DNA from: Mermis nigrescens
Taxonomy: Eukaryota > Nematoda > Enoplea > Mermithida > Mermithidae
Reading direction: 5' to 3'
Assembly (NCBI GenBank): GCA_036768485.1
Contig: JAVLUZ010000144.1
Span: 749,281-813,280 of the forward strand
DNA length: 64,000 nucleotides
The notes below the pieces were generated by a model. It ran no database searches, was not told the DNA's origin, and saw nothing but the letters and a program-made list of their open reading frames with translations. This document shows, one piece after another, positions 11,207 through 24,600 of this stretch. Position 1 is the first letter of the stretch; every line of letters begins with the position of its first letter. The position numbers and the translations under genes were made by a program.

Positions 11207-14200
11207 GTGAGCTAAGATTTTTGTGGCCTAACTGCTTTATTTAAGGTTAATGCTTCAACGAGTGGTCAAAAATTTTAAGCTTTGAATTTCAAATTGATAT
11301 TACGGACAAAAAGACATTTTTCGACGTTTCTCATATCAGGCTCTATCTATTGACATCATGAATTGGATACGTGGGCAACGACTTGAGTTTGGGTGAGTTT
11401 AGGAATCCATAAATTTTAATGGTCCAGAAAAGTGCCGAAAATTTGATGGTACGTGCAAAAGCACCTACTTTTTCGGCTTTTTTATATAAAGATCTATTTA
11501 TTTGCATCAAAAAATCGCTAAAAAAGCGAAAAACTCATTGAATTCTGAGGGTTTTCGACTTCTGAAGTTTTTTCGAATTCTGAGGGGTCTTTTGCATAAT
11601 GGGACCATGCGTGCTCAAAGCCCATCCAATAAGAACGTGCGTAACCACCGTCCATGTTGCTTCAATGAAACGAACTTTAAATTTACCAGCTGAGTAGATA
11701 TCGCTCTGGGATGTCTAGTGCGGTTTGATTCCAGTCGGGACGTTTTGCTACAAAATAGTTTTTTAGGCGTGCACGCATATTTCACATGACCAATATGAAA
11801 AAAATAATAATAGGGAACAAATTGATGGTTTTTGTAATTCGCATGGAATGAATCAACCGCAGCTCATATCTTCAATTTTCGTGTTTTTCGACGGAGTGAA
11901 TAGCAAAGGCTACTCGATATGCTTACTGAGTTAGTTGTATAACTATTTTTGCGTTTCAATATGCACAGATACTGATTCGCATTTTCGCTTGTTTTTCGTC
12001 TTTTCTCCTCGTAAATATATAGCTGAACCTCTGGAGAAGTCACTTTTACGCAAAAATCATTATTTACAGTGTGATTTTCTGGTTACTTGTGTCGGCTGAA
12101 GTGCTCGTGATAGCGTCTTATTCAGAATCTTTCCCGCATAGCTTATCCTTTTATATGCACGTCTTTACAATTATGCTTCACTCTTTATGAGTCATTGAGC
12201 TTCAAAACCTTTTGTTGTGATAGCAGAGCAGGAAGATTATTGCTAATAAATTTTATTATTCTGGCCGGATTCTTTTAACGGAAGATAAGTCGACAAAATG
12301 GCCTTTTACCCGCACCGCTTATTTTTAAATTCAGTGAGAAAACGTTGCGCAGATTAAATACGTGTTATTAGTCATAGTCGTACGCAGAGGCGTAACCAGG
12401 ATTTCATTTCAGGGTGGGAAACCCTACATTTTTGAAGTCCTATATCTCGAAAGCCATCGGGAGAAAGGCGAAAATGATGGCATTTTCGAGATTTTCTCGA
12501 TGAGATCTATACCATGGTGAAGAAAAAGTTAGAGTTCAAAGAAATCTAAATTTTCTTGCTTGATTTTAAAGCTTGAATTTAAAAAATCTATCGTTAAACT
12601 TATCTGTATGACTAATTTCTTAGTACCAAGTTTAAGATTAATTCGAAATTATTGTCTTTGCTTTTAATTTTGTGGTTTCTGAAAGAAGACTAATGCAGGA
12701 AATATTAAATTGGCGCGAAGTGCCGAAAAACTTTGACATATTCGCTATTGTTCAATGAAGTCTGGGCTTTTAAGTCAAAAAATATAATATAAAATAAGAA
12801 TTCTTGTGCGAAGCGCCGGGAAATTTTGAATTCATCAGCTTCAATACTGTGCTTAAAATGTATTGGTTGTCCTTCTAGTAGACATTGAGAATTTTGAATT
12901 TTTTCCATTGGTAAAGCGGGGACCCTAAGAGCATAAACATTTTTCCTCATTTCGGGGGAGGGCTTTTCATATCTGATCTATTTCATGCAATTTTGGGCAT
13001 TGTTAATAAAGATTTTTTATGTGTAAAATTGACATTTTTTGGTCACTTCGGTATCGAAATGTCATATGTATCCATTTTTGTACAAATTTTATTTTTTCAT
13101 TGTATTTGCCTGGATTATCTGTAATTTTTAAATAAATTTAGAGGTAGTTTATCCAATTGGACAAGCAACTATGAAGTCCACGACGTAATGGCATGTACTG
13201 TTTGTGGCTTCTCGCTGCCTCACGATTGCTAGCCATAAATTTTTATCATAAAACCGATAAGTCATTTTGCTTTCAACTTACGTTTTTAGTACTAAAAATA
13301 TTCATTCTTCTGTGACCGTGAATTCTAATGAGTTATTAAGATTTTTAATTAATTACCAGCTCAATATATTATCGTAAAAATAAAAAATATATAGGGAGTT
13401 TCTTTTTTTGTGATTTTGCGCGTCCTTCTCTTAACATCAAACCATAATTACGAATAATTAGCCGAAAAGATGTTCTTGCTCGTCTATTCTCGAGGCGCTT
13501 TCTTTCTATTATCTTTTTCAATTTTCTAGCAAAATTTTCTGACGGGGTTTTTTAATTTTGTTATTATTGTAATATTATTATTAAGTAAGCGCGTGGCACT
13601 CGTATAAGCATATCCGTTGCACGCTTTTCATTATGACACCCAATTATCGAGCTCATTAACAGTTTTTTGCTAAATCTGGGCGACTTAAAAAGCGACGACA
13701 ACGATGCCGTCGCGAATCCAAGGTAACGGATTATATAACGTGAATGATGAGCTATTTCCAGAAATGATAAGCTTATTTCCAGAGGCTATAGCTGGCCGCA
13801 AGACTCGTTTTGCATTCATTGATTAGAATGGACTTGTGTGCGGTGAAATAAGCTTTTTAAGGGATTTCGTTCATGTTTTCGACGTATATTATACGTTACG
13901 TAGTAATTTTCACTGTCATGGCCATCCCATTTTTAATTACTATGGTTTTTATCATCTCTTATCGATAAACTAATTTAATCGAAGCAGATGTACATGCGTA
14001 CGTATTTGTATTATCACTTAGAAATTTCATTAAAAAGCTGACATTTCAACCAGAAAGTTTTTGAGCAGAAAACCACTAATTTTTTATGCCACACGCTCAT
14101 TTTTTAGTGTTTAATCATCAATAGTGCGACGCTTCACGCTTTCGAATTGTGCGTCTATTTATAGTAGGCATTTGCTACTGAATCGTCTGGGGTTTTCAAA

Positions 14201-17200
14201 TACGTGGACCTCATAATGCAGAATTGGGAATTTTTAAGGGAAAATAAGCAAAACAAGGCCAGAAATAGATGAAAATCGCATTTTTTGCAAAAGTGCCTTG
14301 AAAACTGATCAGGAACTGTGGATTATACTAACGCTATTTCAACATGTAGACCAGCTTTTACCCCTTTTAGCTCAAAAAATATCTGTCTGACCCCTCCCCA
14401 AAGACCATCCGTGCTGCGCATCTGAGGTTGTAATCAGCGAGAAGGTTTGAAATGATGGGAGAAGTTTCCATTTTGGAGAAGGTTGACCGGTCTTGAGAGT
14501 GCGCAAGTTATCACTTCAGGGCTTATCTATTATTTGATTGGAAATTGGTCAGACAAAACCTGATTTATGTTATTAAGGTACAAAACGCTTAAAAATTGAC
14601 TCGCGTTATGCGAGTCGTGTGAATGCAAGACCTGAATAACACGGGGACATACATAATCTGGAGGGTTTGGGGGATTCCACCTCAGCCCAGTAAAATTTTC
14701 AATCCCAGAAACTTTTTCGTTCGCCCAGACTATTAGATTTTTCTAAAAAAACCGTAGTAACGTTGTTGTTTTATGTGTTTACATTTTATTTAACTTTTGG
14801 CACAAAAGTGTCAAAATTTCGACGTTTCGCGCCATATATTCATTCTTGACTATATTTTGCCCAATTCACTCGATTTTTACATATTTTTCGGATGTATTTT
14901 TAATTATCATGTTTTAGAAAACAGAGCACAATGAGAAACGTCAAGCAATGATGTTTTTGACGCATTAGTACCTCTCGTTTTTGAGCTCAAAAAATACATC
15001 TTACAAATTTTTTAATTTCATTCCCAGAATTCTTATGCTCTTCATTTCTGGACGCGGAGTCTGGATATCTAGATGGACAAGACGGAAATTATTTGGAAGA
15101 TAATAAGACAAAACGAAGGCAAGAATAGAATCGAAAATAGTAAAAATAGCCGACTCGCAGATCGCAAATGAAGATTCAAATAAATTTCAAAGCTCAATAG
15201 AGCCGTTCGGCTGACCCCTTCTAGTATTTTACTAATATTTTAGTCTCAAATTAGTCTTTTCTGCTCAACGATCATAACGTGCATATGAGGTTTAAAAGTA
15301 TTTCAATCCAATGATATGTTAAGGATTCCGGAAACTTCATGTCGTATTTTTGTAAAAAAATCTTCTCATTTAGGTTTGAGGTAGTCCAACTTGTATTCAA
15401 AAATTATGGCTTTCGCTCAAATTTTAACGGAAAACCCGATTTTTACAAATATGTCTTCAAAAGACCCACCATTGCAGAGTAGGTTTTTAAAATATGCTTT
15501 CTCCTATTATACAGAAAACCTCTAGTTAGCAAAATACTAGAAGGGGTGAGCCGAACGGCTCTATTGAGCGTTCTGATGTTTTGAAGGATCCTGTGCTCTT
15601 TGTCATCAAATTATCGATTAGAATTTTTTGACAATTTTATCAAAAAAGGATATACCATGTATCGTGTAACGTAGCAAATAATATAGAGTGAGCTTTAATT
15701 GCATTCCTGTTCAGAAAATACGACCAGGAACTGAAAAAAATCGACAGCCTCATCGAGCAGCAAAAAGCTAATGCGTTAAAGGCCGCAGGCGTAATGGATA
15801 CGGCCACGTGTCAAATTTGTCATAAGACCAAATTCGCCGATGGGGTTGGGAAAAAGTGCCAATTTTGTCAGCTCAAATCTTGCGCTAGATGCAGCAGTTG
15901 CATGAAAATGAGAGATAAAGTATTCGCATTTAGCTGTAGTTTTCATGATTGCACATGCGCAGATAGATTCGAATTCTCGAGCACACATAATCTTGGGGTT
16001 CGTAGGTTTTAACCCTCCATAAATATTTTCACCCCTATCTGAACCAGAATTTTTCACCCCCTTCTCCCCAGCATGTTTGATTTTCCGAAGCAATCGTAGA
16101 AATTGTGCTGCTATTATTCCAGCATGTGCACACCTGTGAATCCGGTCAGTGAACGATCTACTGTTTTTTCTTGTTTAAATGGTCGGTGTACTCGACCCAA
16201 TGTAGTTTGGTTAAGCATTTGAGCGGTCAGTACTTGTTTACTGCGTGGGAATAGGGCTTTTCAGCTCGCCAAAATTACGGTCAAAAGGTCGTGGACCCTG
16301 TGTTTTCGGTTAAGTATGAAAAAGACAGGATGACAAAAATGGACTATAGTGTTTCGTGGTTTGCGTCGCAACGAAGCCACATTACGACCAATTGTTTAAC
16401 GTCACGTATAAATCCTGGAACACGTAAAATCCATTATATTGTGACAAATGCATAACCCCCAGAAAAACTTGTTACCCGTATATCTATCTGGACATTGGTG
16501 GAAAAAGATGCATAAAAAGACGTCTTTTTGGAATTTTCGGACGAACGAAATTCCAAGACATTTTCCATTTATTTAAAATTTTGTTTACCTTTTTTATTTG
16601 ACTAACTTTTGTACGTGAAAATTATTTTTAGGTGGTTGGCTTCTTTTCTAGCCTTCAGGGCAAATAAGTATTACTGACTACTAACTACGAGTACATAGCA
16701 ATTATCCAGGTGCAGAAAAGTACAAAGGATTGACCGCTTTGATGATATCTTATCAAAGTAAAGTAGGTCGAATACACCGACCAGTGTAAACAAAAAGATT
16801 ACTTGAGTACCAGAACCAACCGAATTCACAAGTGTACTCATATTAGAATAATACCAATTGTGCTAATTTAAGCGTTTTTAGCGATCTTTTGGCTCAAAGG
16901 TACCCGATTTTCGGCTTTTTGCGTTATATACTCGTTTTTATTATACTTTGATTAATTTATTCGAATTCTTTCATATTATTTAGACATTTTTTATTCTTTT
17001 TGTGTTCTAAAAAGGAAGAGCATTGTCAGAAACGCCAAAAAATGGTGTTTTTAACGCATACCTATCGTTTTTGAGCCCCAAAAAGGCACTTTAGAACAAA
17101 GTTTTGGTTTTAAGACGTCAGAACTCCCATGCTGTGCATGTCTGGTCTGGACCCTCAGTTGTTGGGATGTACAACTTTCTGAAAGGATAAGACAAAATTA

Positions 17201-20200
17201 AGACGAAAAATGGATGGAAAATTAAAAGTCTTGCAAAGTTTGGAAAACTAAGCTGAAAAGGAGCATCGAGGATATTTTTGCGCTATTTTAGATTTGTTCT
17301 AATTTTGTGCCAATTTTCAAGATTCTTTATGTAGATCAATAGGCTCTCTGGCCGAACATCTCCCCTCTCCCGCAGACCGTCATTATTCGTCTCTGTTGTA
17401 TCCCCACTGATAGACAAAGGGGAAAATTATCTGGAAAAATATGAACAGAAATGAGCAAAAAGCTTTAAATTGATCAGATGCTGTAAATTGAGGTCTTTTC
17501 TGTGCTATTTTAACATTTGCATAATTTTTTACGACTATTTTATATCAGCAAAGCTCGTAAATGTAACAGATAAAAATTTTGGTAGCGGGTCCCTGGCCAT
17601 TCTTTAGGAGAGAGGGGTAAATGACCTTCAATTTTTGGCCAAAACTGACAAAAAACACCTAAAAATGGTCAAAAATGCAAAATTTCGCCAAAAATCGGGG
17701 ATAGGAGATGCGGGGCTCAGAAATTTACAAAAAATTTTTGAATTGGGAAGGATGAGGGGACGACCGACTTTCGGTAGGGATTCCCCAAACCCCCTGTTAC
17801 ATGTTTGGTGAAGCTCATTCGCTATGTTCATGATAATGGTGTGCTTAAAAGTCATCCGTGCTTACAGTGTTCACTGTTTGCTGCATTTTCTTTTTGCTTT
17901 TGCTTCTTGTCATATGCTGCACACTATTAGTTTTTTCGTATCTCATTTTCGTTTTCAAAGTGGCTTAGCTTCTTTTAAGATCTAATTTGTCAACAGATAT
18001 TTATAATTTTTTTGAATAAATTTAAGAATTCATTAAAAATAAAAAAGGATTTTAAATAAACTTGTACACCGGGAAACGTCTAAATAATGCAAGTGTTAAT
18101 ATAATTAAGAGTGTTTTGAGGACCTTCTCAACCTCAATTCGTTACTGTGTGTGATGGTTTGTAGCGAACGTCGCTGTTTATTTCCATAAATTTAATACCT
18201 TTTATTGAGTTTTTATTTTTTCAAATAAATTGGTTCGTCTCCTTTATATTAAAACGCGTATTTTCCGCTTAAACCCGTAAACAGAGGTTCCGTTATTTCT
18301 ATGTCTTATAAGCATATCTCCTTTGCGCACTAGACGTTCGCGTTTTAAGCTTTATCTCAAACAATGAATAAAATAATTAATAATTAATTTTAAAAAACAA
18401 TTAAAAAATGAAAAAAATAATCAAAAATCAAGTCGTAATTACTGTGGATATATGCAACTGCGTTAAAAATTAATCGATAATGTCAGACTGTCTGGGCCTG
18501 CTCATTGTGTCAAAAAAGGCAGAGTCTGAGGGCCAAAACCGCCCCGTGGGCTAACAGACAGGCGAGCGAGGAGCGTGCTCCCAAGGAGGTGGATAAGGAT
18601 AAGGCGATTGCCCGAAAAAAGAAGTCTCTCGAATGGTCGACCAGATCCGGATCGCTTCAAGAATCGATCGATTTAGATAAGCAAAATCAAAGATCGCCTG
18701 TGAAGAAGCAGAGTTTGGGAGCAGAAGGGCGTCCGAAAGAAGAGAGTCCGAGAAGCGGTCAAAGGTCAAGGAACGGAGACCAAAGTGCAGCGGCTGGAAA
18801 AGTACTGCTTTGCATATGTTTTTGAGTTCTCAGTTTTCAAAAAAGTGTAAGTAGAACAAGGTGGGGTAATTATCGGTATCCATGGGTGCGGGGGTGGAGA
18901 CCCCCGAGAATTAGTTAGAACCTCCACAAATCCATAGACCCCCAGAATTGAATTTTAGGCATGTTTTTTGGGATTTCTGTCAGTTTTACACCACCCAGAC
19001 CTCCAAATTTTGGCTAATGCCCATGTTTGCATGGGTTACACTCGTGCTTTAAACCCCAGTGAATCAAAAAAATTTTCGCCAATACGCGCGATATTAATAA
19101 TGAATGACAAAAATTCAACTCAGTGATACGATTTCAACAATTAACAGCTTAACAATTTATAACACTACAATTCTACAAAATAAAACTTAATACGCTTACA
19201 TGTAAGAAAGGATGGTTACCCTACACTAAATTTATATCGTTCTCCTATCTTTCCGAAAATCGAGATTCTTCGACCCTTAGTGACTTTTAGGCAAAAAATC
19301 GCGTTTTGAGGCAATTCGTAGGTTTTTCATTTTTGATCAAAAATAGGTCGTTTAGCCCAACCTGCAGGGTCGACTAACTCCCACCCCAGCTAAAATGTTG
19401 AGTCATGTTGACGCTTAAGTTAGCTGCTTCAGATTCTTACACTTTTTAGTCAATTCACATCGATTTAAATAATTGCGCGCAATATCCATCAGATATTTGC
19501 CAGAACTGTGTCGCACCATCTTGAAATATTGTCGAAAGGCAAATTTCATGATTAAAAATTCGTTTGATCGTAGTCAAACGATTTTTTATTTACAATTTTT
19601 CACTGTTTTGTTTATATAGTGTAAATAAAAATGTGTCTATACCGTAATCACTGTATACACTTTTCGTATATAAAAAGTTGCGCCGCATTTTACTATTGCG
19701 GCAAATATATCATGTAGATTGGATTCGTTCCAGAGCGTTGTTATCCTTGACGTTTTTTCTATTTACTCTGTTTTTTACTATTGCTGCCATTCATGTGTTT
19801 TTGTCGTGTAACGCATGGTCCTCTTTCATTTTTTTGTTGTGTGTGTCAGCTATCATCACTTATCCTAAAAGCATTCATACATGCATAGAATATTTACTTA
19901 ATCATATGCTAATTACAGAACTTACAGTTTTTTAAAAAACCGAAAAATTAATGCAATAATCTGCATCGGAGCTCAATGTAATGTGCGAGTAATCTTTTTT
20001 GCGCCATGATGTTGCTTTTTGATACATTCTTTTCTAGGTAGATTAAGATAAGAAAAGATAGAATAATATTTCACTGCATCACGAAATATAATTAATGTTG
20101 GGTAAGAGTGAAGAGAGAGGCACCAAAACTAGGCATAATATAAATGTCAAAAAAACCAGGCTAAGATCAAACAGTGTTGTGCAGAGTCATAGTGGCAATG

Positions 20201-21601
20201 CGCTTATCTTCGAACATACTTATGGTTATGATCAGGGTATCTGTGCCGAAAGTGTGAGCTTTTAAATTTTCCGGACATTAATTAATATAATGATTTAAAA
20301 AAATTAGCTGACATTCAAACGAGTTTTAATTATCTATATCGAATTCTCGAAACGGATGTCGTGGTACATTGAAAATGATCAGAGAAAGCGTCAAGCGTTT
20401 TCCGAATTCTTCTTTTAAAAAATGAAACAGATTATCGCTCGTCAGCTAGCCCCTGAAACTGCTGGGAATTCTCCAATAACTAGCGGAATTCAAGCAAATT
20501 TTGCAAGTTATCAGCTTCCTTCTTACAGGCAGACACAGTTTGGGGATTCTGAAAGGTTTTAAGAGCAGGAAATTTCTTTAAAGTGTCTCTTTTAGCCCGA
20601 AAAACGTTGGATACGCGCGAAAAACATTTCTCAGACGATTCCGTTTTTTCTTTATCTTCTCAGTTCGAACAAGTTCGAATAAATTGAAGAAAGTATGCTT
20701 AAAAACGCGTATATGAAGCGCCGAAAATTTTACACGCTTGAGCAAGCAGATAGCTTAAAAAGCGCATAAAACAGCAACTATTCAACGGATTTTCTGAAAA
20801 ATCGCGAATTCAGGAGAGGGAGTGAAAAAGTTCCTGGGTTTGGGTGAAATCACACATAAACCGGCGCAGAATTTAGGTGTGGGTCTCCGGCAAGTTTTTA
20901 AAAGGGAGTGCATGAGTTCCAATTTTTGGCTAAAAATGGCCTAAAAACGCAAATTTTGACACGAAATTGGGAGGGGATAGAAAATTTTCCGATTTTGGGG
21001 GATGGAGCGACCAACGTTGGGTGGGGGCATCCCCATCCCTCTATAACACGTATTGGCGAATCCCTCTCCCACAAGATTATGTAAGTGCCTTGCCCTCGTC
21101 CGGTCTCTTACATTTACGCCAAGCCCTGTCGTGCCCTTTTTGCCGAGAATTTCGATCCCTCTCCTTTTTAGGCCAAGAGACAGGTGTTTAGAAGATCGAC
21201 CGAGTTAAGTCTGGATAAAATTCCGTCCGGCGACGACGCGTTAATTAATCGGACGCCGAGTTTCGAAAAAGTTCGTAAAGAATCAGTTATAAAGCACTCG
21301 ATTTCGAAAGAAATCGAGGAAACTCCGCCGCCCGTCGTTTTTTCGGGACAAAGCGCCGAAATAATCGTCGAAAAATCAGTGCCTTACGCGGAGCCGATCG
21401 ATAAACGCGCCGAATCGAGCGATCGAACGCTAATGGTAAGTAATCGCCGAAAAAAGTCGACCGATGACCAAGCCCGGAATTTCGCCCCCGAAAATCCGCT
21501 GGGCTCGTCTAATCAATCGGACGCGGGCCAAAAAGTCAAAAACTTCCTCCCGAACGGCCCGGTATTCGAAAAACAACAACAAAAACAACAACAACAACAG
21601 C

Positions 21602-21672
<71 letters not shown>

Positions 21673-24600
21673 AAACAACAACAACAACAAAAAGAACAAA
21701 GGGAAGCGAAGGAAACGAAATACGCCGAATTGCCCTCGGGCGATCGCCAAATATTTACCGAAACCGAGCGCCGCCCCTCGCCCAAAAATGTCCCAGTACA
21801 TTCTACAGTAAGCCGGACTCAAAACCGTCAGTTTGACGTTGAAGAATCGATTCCGGTCCGGAAAAACGAATGCGGTGCCGCGACGAGGCGCGAAAGAGTA
21901 GGACATAAGCTGGTCCGCCAACAAAAGAGCATTAACGACGAGGTATTGGAAATGGAACAAATTTTAAAAAAATTTAATTAAAAAACTATTTTAAAATAAA
22001 ATTATACTTTAAAATATATTTAAAATAAGAAAAATGGCGTATGATCAATAAAGGCTAGAGCCGAGTGCGATTCAAAAATTAATCGAATTTCAACGCGCGA
22101 GTAGACGTTCTGATGAATCCTCATCGTTAATAAGTTTTGCATTCGCAAAGAAGATATTCGTTCACTAAGTTATTTATCTTAAAATTAGTTTTGTTTTATT
22201 ATTTTTATCGTTTTTTGACGGCCCTAATAAAAGTGAATTTGAGTAAAAATTTAAATCGAAAATTTAACACGTTGAAATATGGAATATAAAGGCAAGTCGA
22301 TCAGTTTGACGAGACCAGACGTACTTGCATGTACAGCATGGAAATTTGAGGGGGTCGGTCCCGAATTTCGTTCTTGAATTAATTTTGAATTTTGAATAAT
22401 TTTAAAATTTAACATGCCTCTTTTGGCTTAAAACGATGGGAATATAATAGAAACTCTAATTTTCGACGTTTCTGACCGTACTATTTCTTTCAAGAACATC
22501 GAATTTCGAAAAGTCTTCAGAAAAAATGTCACAAAATTTATGCGAAAAATATAAATTCATCAAAAAAGATGCCACAAAATTTATGCGAAAAATATATTGA
22601 TCCGTTTGGGCCAAAAAATTGATATATTTGGGGCAAAGAGACGTTTAAAACGTTCAACATATCATACTCTTTTATTTTATCTGGAAAATGCAAATTATGG
22701 AGGCCAGCAAGTTTTTTGCCGTGTTCAGCAGCCATTCTGGGAAATAACTGAAATAGCATTGCTACGAAATACTCGCAATAGTCTGCCTTTGCCCCTATCA
22801 ATCGTCAACTTGTCTGCAGAACTTTTGCTCAGACAGTTTTATTTACATAAGCCCCGAATTTGATCCAATATCGAAATTTTCTATTCCACATTTTTTACAA
22901 ATCGTTTAAACATTCGAATACGCTGTAACTTTTTTTGTCGATTCCCTTTGTCAGTCGATTTTCATTTTGAATTACTGATTTTTCGACTGATATTGTGTAG
23001 ATTAAGTAATGGATCAAATGATTAACCAGTTGATTGATTAATAAATTATATGAATTAATGATTAATCAGTGAAGAGATCGATTTGTTATACGAGGAAAAG
23101 TTTAATTAGACGGTTTATTAATAAGTACTTATATTAGATTACCGGTAAAAAGCGTAAAAATAGATTTTCTTAAAATTCAGTCATTTTCTCCACGGATTAA
23201 AATTTCTCAGGCCAGAATTCATATTGAATCCGAGCCTGGTTTCTCTGGTTACTGCCAAAACGTAATCGATTATTCATCGTCCGATGATGACGTTGACAGA
23301 AATGGCCGAAAAATTGGCAATAGAGCCGCAAAAAGCGACCTGCCTAATCGACCGTCCAGCTCGAATAATTATTACCGTACGTTTTAATTAATAAATAATT
23401 TTCAACCACATAATGAATCAATTAACTAATTTATTAATTGTAAGATTTTACCATAAAGTTTAGCTAAAAAACGTTGTCAATTCACTAGTTTACAACGAAT
23501 CGAATAGCATGCAATACGAAATTGCGAAACAATTTGGGGCATATCAGAATAAAAGAGGATAAAAGTGAATTTACGGATAAAATAACTACTTATAAATACT
23601 TCTAATTTATAAATTAAGTAATGATGAAAATAAATCAAATTAATTGAATAAACTTAAAAAAATAAACAAAATTAATTAAAAAAATTAAATTGATTAGTAA
23701 AATTAAAAAATACATTTATAAATCAAGCGATTAGAGTAATTAATTGATTAATCGTATTAACGAGCAAGTATGCAAGCTTAAGTATTTATAAAAGAAACAT
23801 ATACGATTTTTCAGTACAGCTTTTTTTGGTCGTTCATTTTTCTGAACTAAAAATTCTATATTTTGTTCAATTCTATTTTGCGTTATTCAAAATTCTATAT
23901 GATTCCATATTTTATTTTTATTTCTATATTTTGTAATTTTACTCCTCACTCGAAATCTAGAAAACTTGTCATTCCTTTGAAAATTTCGGGCATGCATAAT
24001 CTGCAACTTGGGCTGCAAATCTTTTAAGCTATAATGCGTTTGCGCTTTTAATTTTTTTTAAATTATACTTTGCACATTTGAAACTTTTCAAACTTATTTC
24101 AATTTTTTCAGCTTACTCTCCTTCGTTGCGGCGAACAGCGCAAAGCGATGCTGGTCTTGACACGTACAAGGTAAACATGAAAATATTATTTTGTTGATTT
24201 TATTTCATTTGTTTGTTTACTTATTTGTTTATTTTTTATTTCTTTGTTGAATTTTATTTATGCGTTTTCTAATGATTTATTGATTTATATTTTTTGCGAG
24301 GTCGTTTCACTTTCGTTGCCTACCTGTTCCGAAATGATGATAATATTATTTTATTGTGACATCTTACAACGTATCACTAGTTTGTTTATTAGTTATCACG
24401 TGCGCACTAAATTATGTCATTTTAATTTGAAAAATTAAGTTCGAATCCTGAATTTAGCCGGAAAAAATTTTCACGATGCATTTTTCCTGAGATTGTCTCA
24501 TTTTGCGGACGAACGGAAATAACGTTTTACTCTTTGAGTTAAAAAATTGAAGAAAAGTTAACGGTTTACTCTTTGGCCCTAAAAAATTGGAGGAAACGTT

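Noticed and set aside
21430..21960. Minus-strand and alternative-frame ORFs over RIM exon 4 (polyLeu, polyAsn, polyCys)
   Set aside because: Shadows of the (CAA)n polyQ coding frame.
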